In this document: in pieces, positions 11,981 to 24,829 of the stretch
Position numbering within the stretch: the stretch's first letter is position 1
Layout of the letters: every line of letters begins with the position of its first letter
NCBI RefSeq assembly: GCF_036417845.1
Contig: NC_089981.1
Location: 28,991,053 to 29,055,052 of the forward strand
Reading direction: 5' to 3'
From: Apteryx mantelli
Lineage: Eukaryota; Chordata; Aves; Apterygiformes; Apterygidae
Length of the DNA stretch: 64,000 nt
Made by a program: the position numbers and the translations under genes
The notes under the pieces: generated by a model
The model's database searches: none
Told to the model about the DNA's origin: nothing
Seen by the model: the letters and a program-made list of their open reading frames with translations, nothing else

Positions 11981-13738
11981 GGCAGTTGGGGGTGTGTGTG
12001 TGTGTGTGTGTGTGTGTTGGCAGTTGGGGGTGTGTGTGTGTGTGTGTGTGTGTGTTGGCAGTTGGGGGTGTGTGTGTGTGTGTGTGTGTGTTGGCAGTTG
12101 GGGGTGTGTGTGTGTGTGTTGGCAGTTGGGGGTGTGTGTGTGTGTGTTGGCAGTTGGGGGTGTGTGTGTGTGTGTGTGTTGGCAGTTGGGTGTGTGTGTG
12201 TGTGTGTGTGTTGGCAGTTGGGGGTGTGTGTGTGTGTGTGTTGGCAGTTGGGGGTGTGTGTGTGTGTGTTGGCAGTTGGGTGTGTGTGTGTGTGTTGGCA
12301 GTTGGGTGTGTGTGTGTGTGCGTGTTGGCAGTTGGGGGTGTGTGTGTGTGTGCGTGTTGGCAGTTGGGGGTGTGTGTGTGTGTGCGTGTTGGCAGTTGGG
12401 GGTGTGTGTGTGTGTGTGTGTTGGCAGTTGGGGGTGTGTGTGTGTGTGTGTTGGCAGTTGGGGGTGTGTGTGTGTGTGTGTTGGCAGTTGGGGGTGTGTG
12501 TGTGTGTGTGTTGGCAGTTGGGGTGTGTGTGTGTGTGTTGGCAGTTGGGGGTGTGTGTGTGTGTGTGTGTTGGCAGTTGGGGGGGTGTGTGTGTGTGTGT
12601 GTTGGCAGTTGGGGGGGTGTGTGTGTGTGTGTTGGCAGTTGGGGGTGTGTGTGTGTGTGTGTTGGCAGTTGGGGGTGTGTGTGTGTGTTGGCAGTTGGGG
12701 GTGTGTGTGTGTGTTGGCAGTTGGGGGTGTGTGTGTGTGTGTTGGCAGTTGGGGGTGTGTGTGTGTGTGTGTGTTGGCAGTTGGGGGTGTGTGTGTGTTG
12801 GCAGTTGGGGGTGTGTGTGTGTTGGCAGTTGGGGGTGTGTGTGTGTGTGTTGGCAGTTGGGGGGGTGTGTGTGTGTGTGTTGGCAGTTGGGGGTGTGTGT
12901 GTGTGTGTGTGTGTGTTGGCAGTTGGGGGTGTGTGTGTGTGTTGGCAGTTGGGGTGTGTGTGTGTGTTGGCAGTTGGGGTGTGTGTGTGTGTGTTGGCAG
13001 TTGGGGGTGTGTGTGTGTGTGTTGGCAGTTGGGGGTGTGTGTGTGTTGGCAGTTGGGGGTGTGTGTGTGTGTGTGTGTGTTGGCAGTTGGGGGTGTGTGT
13101 GTGTGTGTGTTGGCAGTTGGGTGTGTGTGTGTGTGTTGGCAGTTGGGGGTGTGTGTGTGTGTGTTGGCAGTTGGGGGTGTGTGTGTGTGTGTGTGTGTTG
13201 GCAGTTGGGGGTGTGTGTGTGTGTGTGTTGGCAGTTGGGTGTGTGTGTGTGTGTGTGTGTTGGCAGTTGGGGGTGTGTGTGTGTGTGTGTTGGCAGTTGG
13301 GGGTGTGTGTGTGTGTTGGCAGTTGGGGGTGTGTGTGTGTGTGTTGGCAGTTGGGGGTGTGTGTGTGTGTGTGTGTTGGCAGTTGGGGGTGTGTGTGTGT
13401 TGGCAGTTGGGGGTGTGTGTGTGTGTGTTGGCAGTTGGGGGTGTGTGTGTGTGTGTGTTGGCAGTTGGGGGTGTGTGTGTGTGTGTGTGTGTTGGCAGTT
13501 GGGGGTGTGTGTGTGTGTTGGCAGTTGGGGTGTGTGTGTGTGTTGGCAGTTGGGGTGTGTGTGTGTGTGTTGGCAGTTGGGGGTGTGTGTGTGTGTGTTG
13601 GCAGTTGGGGGTGTGTGTGTGTTGGCAGTTGGGGGTGTGTGTGTGTGTGTGTGTGTTGGCAGTTGGGGGTGTGTGTGTGTGTGTGTTGGCAGTTGGGGGT
13701 GTGGGGGTGTGTGTTGGCAGTTGGGGGTGTGGGGGTGT
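11939..13738 (+). repeat. Large minisatellite: 61 x TTGGCAGTTGGGGG(TG)n
   Basis: Sixty-one copies of TTGGCAGTTG occur from 11939 to 13714, each followed by 3-7 G and a (TG)n tract. Unit length runs from 24 to 40 bases. The longest units (40, 38, 38, 36) are at the left end. Three consecutive units carry a TGCGTG variant (12321, 12353, 12385), and the last two carry an extra GTGGGGGTG. The right half contains a block duplicated with a 576-base offset. The G-rich strand is +, so the inferred DENND2B transcript would carry the C- and CA-rich strand. Open frames of about 600 codons across it encode only VCVC/WQLG or THTP repeats and are not genes. Confidence 0.97.
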
Positions 13739-14588
13739 AAACACAGGTTAGTGCCTACAATGCTGCAAGCAACTTATGGAAAATCTGAACCATAAGGTTC
13801 ATATCATTAAGAGCATGCATCACAATTTGCTTTGGGGAAAATTCCCTGTTCAAGAACAGACATGCTGATTACGACTCTAGTTTCCTAATTTCCTGATGTG
13901 TGTGAAAGTCCCATCAGTATACATGAGAGCTCTGTGCTTACTGAAAGCATAAAGCAATTTGGCATTTGCCAGAAAGATGAGAGGGGTTTTTTGCACATAC
14001 ACACAGAGGAGAAATCTACACTGCGAAGGAAGCAGGGTGGAGAAGTGATCCAACAATCAGCCAGAAGAATTCAGTGTTGTTCTTGATTTTGTCACCACCC
14101 AGTGATACGACCTCAGACATCTTTCTTCGTTAATAATGTAATACTTGTTTGGCTTTCTGAAGCACTGGCACATCAGAACCAAGTAGTATTGGGACCATGT
14201 AGTAACTGTAATCTCACCATAAACTTCAATCAATATGCATCTTTGATCACATTATACAGTTCTGTATATTAATCAACCTTGAAGGCTCCAAGCCTCCAGT
14301 TTCTTAACCTGCTTCGTATCTACGCATTTGTGATGCTCCCCCCAGACTCCAAAAGGCCACACATGGACAGGTTTTCATCATCATCCCAACCACTGAAATT
14401 ATAAACTTTCCTCACACAGAGTCCCATAGTTCAACAAAAATAAATGCAGTCCTGAGCCAGTGAAAGATTTAGACCCTGATCTTTCCTGCCTGTGTATGAC
14501 ATGAAGTGAGAACTGAGCACTAATTTTCTTTGACAAAGATTTTGTAGCTGGTCACACTCTAAAGTATTAGACACTTGCACTGCAAGAT

Positions 14589-14608
14589 AAAAAAAAAAAA
14601 AAAAAAAA
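14589..14608. repeat. A20 homopolymer
   Basis: Twenty A in a row. Similar shorter runs occur at 18408-18423, 27491-27503 (T), 30641-30657 and 57486-57497. Confidence 0.9.
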
Positions 14609-15059
14609 GGTCTGCACTATAGGCCATTTTAAAATCCCCTCCATTCAGCTGGGTTCAAAATAAACTGTACTGTGCCCATCTTACAAGAACTTGCACAATG
14701 GTTAAATGTTTCCTGCAAAGGCTGTTGTTTTATGACCAGTTTCATCTCTGATTTACCAGGGTGTGATCTGGAAGAAATCCTAGCAATTCTAATATCTCAC
14801 CTCCTTTAGAATGGCCCACAAGTGTAATTCACACAGTTTGTGAACCAACAGTAAAATTTTCAAAATAGAAGCTACATTCCCAAATCCTAGCCATCTAGGA
14901 CACTTAAGCCTTATGGAAAGCCAGCAAACCAACAAGATACAAACAAAACCATTTGTAAAAAACACAATGCCATTTTAATCTTTTTTGAATGTCACTGAGG
15001 TGCTTTAGGAAATGTTACCCTCCCCTACTACTCAACATCAGCCACATGTAACTGAATCA

Positions 15060-15150
15060 GCTTTCTGCTCTCTGCCTTGGTTTTCTCACCTCTAAAAAGC
15101 AGATAATAAAGTCCATTAGAAATATTGTTAGGATAAATCTATTAAACTTC
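15060..15150. mobile_element. Ancient L2/L3- or MIR-like relic
   Basis: TGCCTTGGTTTTCTCACCTC, AGATAATAAAGTCC and ATTGTTAGGATAAAT follow the old retroposon 3' end, diverged. Confidence 0.45.
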
Positions 15151-18100
15151 ATCAGTTGGCCTAAAATCACAGAAAGGAAAGCATTTCTCTTAAGGAAGAA
15201 GCTGACTATGCCTCTTTTAATTTAACCAAATTCCCACTAACTAAACCCATTTAGGAGGCTGTATTAATATAATCCTCAGAAATATTTTCACTAGACAATT
15301 TTAAAGTCACAAGCTGGGCTATGAAATGGAAAAGAAATGTCATGCTCTGTCATGCACACACAGAAAACAAAAGTCCAAGTGTGAATGCTATCTCCTGGAT
15401 GAAAAAGCAAGCTCATTAACATGAGCGGGTGACAAAACCCACAATAAGCGGCACAGAGCGAGCACCTCTGAAAGCAAAAGTGACAGCTACAGGCATTTGA
15501 GGTGGAGAATGGAAGAGGCTGCCATGACTCACAGGCTGTAAGTCTAGTCAGTGAAAAAGCTGGCAGAAGTGTGTTGTTTGACTATGTCTGTACATTCCAA
15601 AGAGATTTATAGCTGCTTATTAAATCATCTGTTCCTGTTAAAACCTAAGAAACTGCGTATGTTTCACTGGATTTTACATCTGCTAGAATAGACCTATTAA
15701 CCATTAGTACAGAATAGAGATTTTTCTATTGGGTGAGCTATTCGAAAGCTTTGAAGACCTTACATGTGACAGGTAATGAAATCTATCCAAGGGAGGGGCT
15801 GTAAGGGGGATCTGAGCCTGCTGCATCAGAGGATGGGTCTCCCTTACTTGCATCTCTGTTTTGCCTGCGTAATCCTCAAAAGCAGATGGCTCTTCTGAGT
15901 GTCACGTAGTTTCTACTGAGGAAAGGAAACAAGCATTTTCTAAAGAGGAAAATTCCTACTGAAGAAACAGTCATGTCTTCAAGAAAATGACTGCTGTTAC
16001 TTGAGGCAGGGTTTCTGGAGCTCTGAGGTTCATGCAGCAGTGACACTCTCCCTCCCACCCCCATGAACACCACTAACACTGGTGTTTCTTCTCAAAACCT
16101 GATGAAAGAAGAAAAGAAGGGGTTGTGCACACCCCTGCTCCACTCACAAACGCTGCTGCTTGTTCACTAGTTGGTTTGCGAGAGAGACAGAGAGAGAGTG
16201 TGCGTGCAGGGACGGGATGGCCAGCCACTCCAATTTAAAGTCAGCTATTCTGCTACCTCAGAATGCTCTTTGGAGCATCTCTGCCAATACCCTTTACTGA
16301 CATTATCCACTGAAAAAACCCTTGCACAAACAAAGAAGTATCCTTCTCCCATCTCACCTCCCCCTAATCCTACTTTTTGTTCTTTTTCAACCTTGGGCAC
16401 ATCCATAGCTTAGACAGCCATCTTTTAATGGTAATGCACAAAGATGTTATTACATTGAAGCTATTTGCTGAAGCACACATGGGCTGAATGTCCTAAATTC
16501 CCAGAAGGCAGGAAAATGTTATACATTTTAAATTAACCCCTTAAAAATAAACAAAAATCTAGCCATATTTGCCAAACATCTGAGAATGCAGAATCTCTTT
16601 ATCCATGGCTACATCAGTGCTGACACTGGAAGAGAGGCTTATTTTAAGAACACAGAAAATGCCCTTCTTGGTCAGACCACCGACACATCTTGCTCAATAC
16701 TCTCCCTTCAACAGTGGCAAAAGGCAATGCTAGTTGGGGCGAGTCCGCAAAACCAGCTGCTTTCTATCCATTTTTCCTTGTCCGTTTGAGAACACACTCT
16801 GTGGGTAAGCAGAATTAAAAAGCAGAAAGATTTGCAAGCTTTTGCTACAGTCCATTTGTTGCTCTTGCTATACAAATGAAATGCTATGAAGTCTGTAACA
16901 TGACAGAAGGCCACATCTGAACTGCCATACTTAGCAGAAAAGCCAGCAACTTGGGAGTTTTGGAGCACAATAATAAACTCAAGACCCATTGTAGCAGCTC
17001 ACGCACACAGAACGCCCGGAGCCCACCAGTGAGGGAGCTGAGCACCCCCACCGTGCCCGGGGGTGCCGCTGTGGCAGATTTGCCAGCAAACACTGGATGG
17101 AAGGAAGAAGGGATGGGTTTCTCAGCTCATTTCTCTTTCATGGTTTTGAACCGCTGCCTTGTAAAAGTCAATTTGCTAAAAAACATGACAAGATAATGGT
17201 AGGTCCTGCTGAATCTGCACAGCTAGCTATGCTAAACTGATTTCTGCAGCAAATCATGTGCACTCTCAAAACACAAAGGCAGGGCTGTACAGCTCTGGGA
17301 ACCGCTTTACATTGTACAAGTTTTTTTGCCAAAAATGACAAAGTGTTTGTCTGCCTACCTTTTACAGTGACTAGACTTTCTGGGGTGTGCACTGATCATC
17401 AAAAAGCTAAGGCCGATTTAGTTCTTCTCCTCTTAAGAAAACACTATAAAACAACATTCTGGGAAAAAAAAAATGAATTATGGCAATATCCATGTGCAGC
17501 ACAGTAATACCACATCTCAGCCCATTGAGGGAGAGGCAGTGGGACTACAGCGTATCCTCCTGCTTAGCAGGCTTTGGACTAAGTGCACTTTACAAGTCTC
17601 AGATGGTGCTGATGGAAAAACAAGTGTTATTCAATCCTGAAAAATCTTTGTACTTGCGATTCAGCTCTCCTGCCTTACTGGGATGACAGTGATGTTAACA
17701 TTCCCCTCCTGCTCTGTTTCGACTGTCCCTGGTGCCATGCACACAGCCACACCATAATGCACAATTGGTGGACTTAGAGCAAAGGTGAATCTGGGCCAGC
17801 TTACTCAAGATCAACACCCACAGCATCAGTGGACACTCACCCGCAGTGATCCAGCCACATAATAAATGTTTCTTTTTAGCACTGCAAAAGAGAGACTTTA
17901 GCACGGATGGGAAGGAAGGAGCAACCATTGTATTCCACAGGCTGAGGAAGTACACAAATATTGCTGTCCCCTCTCACTTCTTGCAGGAAGAACCACCATA
18001 TGAGAATAGTTATGAGAACGACTGCAGCCTTCCAGACCTGCATGAATCCTGAGTCAGCCCTTAGGCAAGCTGCTGAAGTCAATGCTTAGCATTTGAGCAC

Positions 18101-18814
18101 ATGTACAAGCACTTGGCTGAGGTGGGGCCATTTTCAAGAGGATGCAGAATCCCACTCAAAAGTTGCTCCAATGAGAGGCTACAAAAGTATTCCAGATATA
18201 CAATAACACCGAAATCTATGGAGGTGCATTCTTCCTTAGGCATAAAATCAGACAGACTCATCTGCTCTTCACAGGCAACCGTTTCTTAAGGAGCGCTGCT
18301 GTGTCCCACATCTGCAAGCACTGAAAGAACAGCTGCCAGCCACAATAGGAAATGGTTTACACTGATTGAGCATATTTCTGAAACTCCACCAATTCTACTC
18401 CACAAGGAAAAAAAAAAAAAAAAGGATCAGTAACAAGAAAACCCAGGAGAATTTGCTAGTCTTTATTCTGTGTCTTTGCTGAGAAGTGAGGTCTTTTGTT
18501 TTCTCTTTCAGACCATCCTCTGTTATTCACACAGGGAATTACAGACCTAACCAGTTCTATAAATGTTTGTTCCCTGAACTCATGGTTTAAATTTAGGTCA
18601 AAGAAAGATCATTCACATGTGAAGCATGACTCTTCTGTGGCAAAGTAAAGCCATTCTGATTCCAGACAGTTTTATATTTAGTTTATTTTAACTGTCCTGA
18701 TCTGCTGCCTGATAAGCCCCTGTTCCTCAAAGTCATTGGGCAGTAGATATCAGCAGAAAAAGACAGTGCAATCTTCAGTTAGAAAGAAAGGTCATCTAAA
18801 GGCAAGCACAGAAC

Positions 18815-19145
18815 TGGGAACCAGGAACTCTCACCCCTGTTATAATCCAGTTTACACCACTTACCTGCAAGTGCACATTTCACATCAATGCTGTTGCAGC
18901 CTATTGTATACTGGTGTGACTGTGGTCAGATTGAGAACTTCTGAATTCTGAATTTTCATATTAACATGGTACTACTGACCTTCCCAAAGTTACGCCGCCC
19001 TCTCAATGCCTCAGTGCAGAGTAATAACACTTGCTCGCCTAATTCATGGGTTGTCATAAAGATACAGTTAATTACTAATGAGCCAGATTGTTACCTTTTG
19101 TAGATGACTAATGCTCCTCTGAAGTCCATAAAGCTGTGACTACTA
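18815..19145. mobile_element. Ancient L2/L3- or MIR-like relics, probably two fragments
   Basis: CACAGAACTGGGAACCAGGA (about 18808-18830), then CTCAATGCCTCAGTGCAGAG and TAATAACACTTGCTCGCCTA followed by GGGTTGTCATAAAGATACAG (about 19000-19070). Both resemble parts of the old 'tgcctcagtttccccatctgtaaaa...ttgtgaggataaa' retroposon end. Confidence 0.45.
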
Positions 19146-19149
19146 CTTA

Positions 19150-22100
19150 CAGACTGAAAGCAATGATGAAAAAACTAGTGCCCTGAAAAGTTTTTTTAAA
19201 ACAAAACAAACACATATTAGGTGATACAATGTTAACCTTGTAACCTTAAAGTAATGCAAGCTAAATTTTGCTAGATCTCTGCAAAGGTACTGCAACTATC
19301 AAATAGAGACTGCTTTGTTAAGTGGGTAGCATCTGGTTTTGAAGTCACAGTTCATGCCTACAATTAGCTGAGGTTTTCGATGCCCAAGTATCTGTTTGCA
19401 CCTGCTAATCAGGTGCTGAAACGACTGATAGAAATTCTATCCACAAATACTCGAAGAGGAAAGATTTTTCCTATGATTAATGTGTCCACAAAAATGCCAA
19501 TACAACACCAGCAGCTGGGCTCTAAGTTTGACCCACAGAACATTCATCAATGTAAATACAAATAACAAACAGGTAATCTGCCCAATTTACAAACTGCAAC
19601 CGAGCAGTCAAATAACAGGTTGTTTGAAAACCACACAGCAGAGCCATCAGCTACACCCCACTCATTTGTCCACATCTGCAGTGGCAGCAGTGGATAGCAG
19701 TGACACAAGCTTTTCCCATTTGGACAGCCTGTTTTCTGAACCAAAAAAATGAATCAACTTCTGGTCTGTAGTTCCCATGCTTTTTTCACCCCCATAAATT
19801 AATGTAAACAGAAGCAGATTGGTAGTATCAGGACCAATTCACCAGATCAAAGAGGGCTTGATTTTGTTTAAAGACTAACCCTGAAATTACTTCTTGCTTT
19901 CAGTACATGAGTTTTGTGCATTTATTATAAAACACAAGAACAAGAAGAAGTGGTGTGACTCCACCGCTTCTGTATTTGCATTTAACTTCTGGCTCATTTT
20001 GTCTCAAAAGTGTTAAAGTCCATCCCTTAGGACAAATACTTGCTCCTACTTAGTACAAAACCAACAAAGTTATCCAGGTAGCAAACGTGACACCATACAT
20101 CTCGAATATTTCAGAAATGGTCCAGCTTATTGTATAGGCTATGGCTGAAATCTCACCCTCAGTTACACTAGAGTAAATGCAATCACATCACTCAAATCAC
20201 TGCACTGACTGTAAATTTTAGTTAAGCCAAGAACAGACCGGTCCCTTCTACTTCCCTTTTCCCTAATTTCATACACCACCTACTTATCTAGAGTGGTCCT
20301 TTCATTCTCTCCACTTATGAAATCTGGTTATTATTGATGCAAAGGCCTTCTTCCTGTATATCTTTCTGTCTGAATAAACATGCAAGCTTCCATGAAACTT
20401 CCGGCAGCTTTTTGCTGTTTTTAGAAACAGTTCAGTGCTTTCAACCACAACTTGCATTCTACCAAATAAAACTGAACAGGCACTGAAAGGTACCAAGGAG
20501 CAATCAAACCTCCATGGGTTACAACATGGAACTTCAAAACACATCATTCCAAGCTAGACACTTTGAAGCAAAATGAACTAGCCCCATCTGGGTGGCTGGC
20601 AGGGAGAAAAAGACTCCATGCAAAATCAAGTCTGACTTCCTTGAAAGCTTTGCTTCAGCACATACATTACAGCAGAGGAGCTCCCAAGTAGCAAACAACC
20701 CTGGTCAAATGCCCCAGCTCATCTTCATCGCAGATTTCTGCTCCTGCTCCAGTAACAGCACTAAGTGGAGAACATGGTCATAAAGCTCTGTTATTCTGAC
20801 AAGGAAAAAAGCTTTCAGCTTATTAGTTAGTGTCTCATTTTAAATGGAGGACAAAAGGAGTAGGAGATTCTCTGCAAAAAGTTATTCCTTTCCTCATTCT
20901 TTTTTTCTTTCTTGTAGAGAAAGTATTCTTTAGACAAATTGCATAGGTATGCACAATCTTCCTGCTTGGAAACTTTTGTCCGTTATTAAAATCAAATGCA
21001 AAACAAACAAAAAAAAGCCATTTTTGATGGTTTTGCTTGTCATGCCAAGGCCTCCAGCTTCCAGTCTCAGAGATTTACTGAAACACTAAGAGTTGGTAGC
21101 CATATGGAATATATTTCCAGTGACATCAGTAGGAAAGTAACCGTGCTGTAAATAATAATGGTTACTCACAGCTGTGGGCTCAGTTGTTTCTTGTAGATAC
21201 TCATCCATGTTAAGGACAATGCACTATCGCTTCACCCCACAGGAGGCAAGGTGCTGGCTCCTTTACATACAGTGAGTAATTGCTTCACCACTCTGGGTAG
21301 ATGCAGCTATTCTCCCATGGTGCTCATCAAATGGGAGAAAGGCCTGAGCCACAGTCTCATCTCCTACTTTCTCTAAGACAACACACTAGCAAGTAGACAG
21401 CAATAATAAAAATAAATTTGTACTGCTGGGTTTAAGCATGTAAATGCCTTTAGACAGGTCCTTGAGACACTGTGAGATGACCTAAAAAACCCCACAAGTT
21501 TTTATGTATAAATAAAGGTTGAACTCTGTCTGTTAGCTTTCTATACTTCAAGCCTTTGGGATTCTTGTTTTCAAGCCTTCCTATGTACCTGCAATAGCCA
21601 GAAAGGATAAATTAAAGCCAAAATTTTCTAACAATCACTGAGCTCCAGGAACCTGGGCCTTAAAAGAGGGAGGAGAAAAAAAAAATCAAGTATCAAAAAA
21701 CTCAGAGTAAAATTGCTACAGCTGACAAGAGAAGATTCTTTTTTTTCTTCTACTTTATCACTCACCGTCTCCCATGCAATCACACTATATAAAAATCACA
21801 CTATCCTGGCTCTAACTTTAAATATTCTTAGCAACTATAAGTATATACAGAGCAAACACAAACTGCTTCATTTGCCAGGGAAACACAGCAGCATGTGGAC
21901 CACAACATGGTAGCCTTTAAAGGATGCATAAAAATGAAGGTGAGTGGGAAGAAATCAGACATTTGGAATTTGAATACTGAAAGGCCAGACTAGCACACTC
22001 CTACTCGAGTGCCTGCAGTGTGATATTTAGTGACACAAAAGAGAGATTTTTGATGACCACTGATAGTTTGAATCACATCTTTTTCTTTCTGCATGAAAGC

Positions 22101-24820
22101 TGACAGCTGCTTCTGGCAGGCCACTGCCACCATGTTGGGACCCTGATGCAGATGTAGACTCCAATGGGAGACAGGGATTCAGGATGCAACAAACTCCACA
22201 TTCTGCAAAGACACCACATCCTATCTACCAAAGGACAGCAAACCTCTGCCCCACACCTGCTATTTTTGAGAAATCAGGTGAAGTCATAACCCAAAAATGG
22301 TGTATCTGGAGACGAAGCACAGCTTGGCAGAAGGGATCCAACAACCCAGTGCATGACAATTCATACCATCAAAACTTTCTGGTACCTTCCTGGGGCAAAT
22401 ATCAACATATTCATCAGCACGTCAGGCTTTTCTCAAGAGGTTATGGTGTTTGAGAACATCCTCTTCCCATTCACTAGTTCTACTCATAGCCCTCTCCATC
22501 CATAGCCATTCTTGCAATTACTATTTTAACATACATCATTATGTGCTGCTTACACATCAGTTTCACTCCCCCAAAATATCCCTCTTGATGCAGAAATGCG
22601 TGCTAACAAACATCTTTCTTCCACATCAAACTGCAAGCAAGCAAGCTGCTGTGTGCTCCTAACCTGAACAACCTGATCGGGACTCTCACAAAACAAACCC
22701 ACAAAACACCCACATGTGGTTCATCCCAGTCCCCAGAGAACATCATGTACATCCCATAATCCTGGGGGACAGGGGCACGTCTGATGTTCCCTTCTCTGGA
22801 GAGGTGCCACGCTATAGATGGTAGCTGTGTGAAAGTATACTGTTGAAGCATAGATCAGTCTAAGAATATTTCTTGCTGGATGTAAAGCTCCCTTTGAACT
22901 CTCTCATAATTGCACCAGCCTTTTGCACACATGTTCATTGCCTGAACTGTGGGTGGGAGACACATCTGGCGCCAGCTCTATGCAAGCCTTATAAGGCTCA
23001 ATTCAAGACCACTGAAGTCAAAATGGGCTTTCTAATAGGCTTCTCCAAGCTTTGGACCAGACTCACATTCCTTCTTTTTAAAGACCATCTGAACTGCACT
23101 GAACGTTTTCAGTCAAATGTGGAGTCACCAGGCTAATGCCGCAAGACGAGCAAAGTGACCTGCTCAGCAAGCTCTATCCACAAGCTCTCAAGGCAGACCT
23201 CATTCCCTACACTCATCATTTGCTTTCCTCTGACTGACTCAAGGACAAATTAGACAGAAACTGCCCATGAATAGTCCCAGGCTGGAAATTAGAAAAAGGA
23301 TTCTAATCACCTTGATAGTGAAGTACTAGAATAGCTTTCCAATAAACAGAAGCACAGGGCCAAAATGATACCTGCTCCCATGTTTAAAGGGGATATGGCC
23401 ACCTCCCAGTAGCAAGGCATGGGCTCTGACAGTCCGAGAGGTCCCTTCTGGAGGTGTGCGCAGCCCTGGGACACCGTGGCACTGCTGCAGTGCAGGCAGG
23501 TAACCTGACCACCACCACAGCCTGCTTTTACCACGCTCTGAGAGCCCTTCTTTCCAAGAAAGCTTATGAGTGCTGCATATCCCAGCACCCAACAGGAAGA
23601 AATTGAAGCAGAGACACTGTTTGCTGAGGCGTTTCAGTTCATGCTGCTTGGAAATACCAGTCCCTGGTAATTTGCCAAGCACCAAAGAAGTCAGTGTTGG
23701 AGTTGGTAGCTCAGGATGGAAAGGCTGCCTACTAGGTGATGCTTGGGTCAGTAGATCACATTCCTCCCTCCCCAGCTTTGTCCTCCACATGGACTCTGCA
23801 TGTGGGCTTTTCTGCAGCTCTATGCAATACTCAAAAGAAAAACATAAACTGAATTGAATTGATTTTTCTGTTCCTTTAGGGTGTGTGCAGAAGTCAACTG
23901 AAACAGATTCAGGGCAAAACACTTCCTCTCCCCCTTTTCCAAAACTTACATTCACCCAAACTCTTCATTAACACAGAAGTGTCCCTGTCTTTGGTGTGCA
24001 CAAATGTAACTAGCATGCAAAGGATAAGCCAGCAGGATGCCATGAAATTACTAATACAAGACTGTGGTTTTCACTTTGTACTGTTCACTAGTGTCACTAC
24101 CAAGCAAAGTCTTGTGGGCCCTTTAAGAATCATTCCACCAGTACCCCATTACAGTGCATGACAGAAGGCAGAAGGCTGCCTGAATGGAAAGCTTTATTAT
24201 ATCATGACAGAGAAGCAATGCCTGGAGACTTTTAGATTAAAGATGCGGCAGGGCAGGGTGCGCCCATCCTGCACTAGTGAGTGGTTATACAGAGGGGCAG
24301 TCCCCATAACTCAGCAGGCAACTATACGCCAGCAGAGGAGTTTACAGTTCAAACTTAGGCAAGTGTAAAGTGTTAGCACAAGACCTAGCTGGAATGGCTG
24401 CTCAGGTAAAGGTGCATAAAGGTCTTCCCTACCTCCCTATGCCTTTATGAGCAGCACAGAGGAGACATAACCTTTTGCTAAGTCAATGTATCTTTTCCTG
24501 CTCATGTGGGAAGAGACTGGGCACTCCTGGATAACCGTACGAGAGAGGAACGATCACCCACCACAGCTGCAGGGAGCTATATGCTGGGACTGCAGGGGAC
24601 ATCAACATTGCAATTCCAATCCATCAAGAATCACAACCCATAGCTCAGTCTGCCCCTCAAGAAGTAAAATACTGTACTCTCCTTTGCTTTGGCTTTGAGG
24701 TACACTCACAACTCACAATTTGGCTTCTGGAAAGGAAGCCCTACTATTCCTTACTTGCACTTAGCAGCACCTTATTCAGCGACCTGTCTCATAGAGTCCA
24801 GAAGGACGTCTTACAGAGTA
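19150..24820. other. Gene-free intronic stretch with one long chance frame
   Basis: Contains weak sauropsid-type relics at 20140 and 22985. It also holds a 209-codon - strand open frame (23326-23955) that matches no protein I know. No splice-flanked exon is convincing. Confidence 0.45.
20140..20225. mobile_element. Diverged sauropsid-type repeat relic
   Basis: GAAATCTCACCCTCAGTTAC followed by ACTAGAGTAAATGCAATCAC recalls an old bird and reptile repeat with a 'tttacaccagtgtaactgag' core. It is heavily diverged. Confidence 0.3.
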
Positions 24821-24829
24821 AAATAACAT

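Larger units (their letters stand above)
13745..18800. other. Gene-free intronic stretch right of the minisatellite
   Basis: AT-rich sequence with one L2/L3-like relic (15060-15150), homopolymer runs and a GAGA-rich patch near 16180-16200. No exon recognised. Confidence 0.5.

Noticed and set aside
11939-13738. CRISPR-like regular repeats
   Set aside because: The 'spacers' are TG dinucleotide tracts of varying length, not unique sequences, and the genome is a vertebrate's.
11902-13795. Open frames of 601-619 codons on both strands
   Set aside because: They run through the TTGGCAGTTGGGGG(TG)n array, which lacks stops in several frames. The products are only VCVC/WQLG or THTP repeats, and four overlapping frames cannot all be genes.
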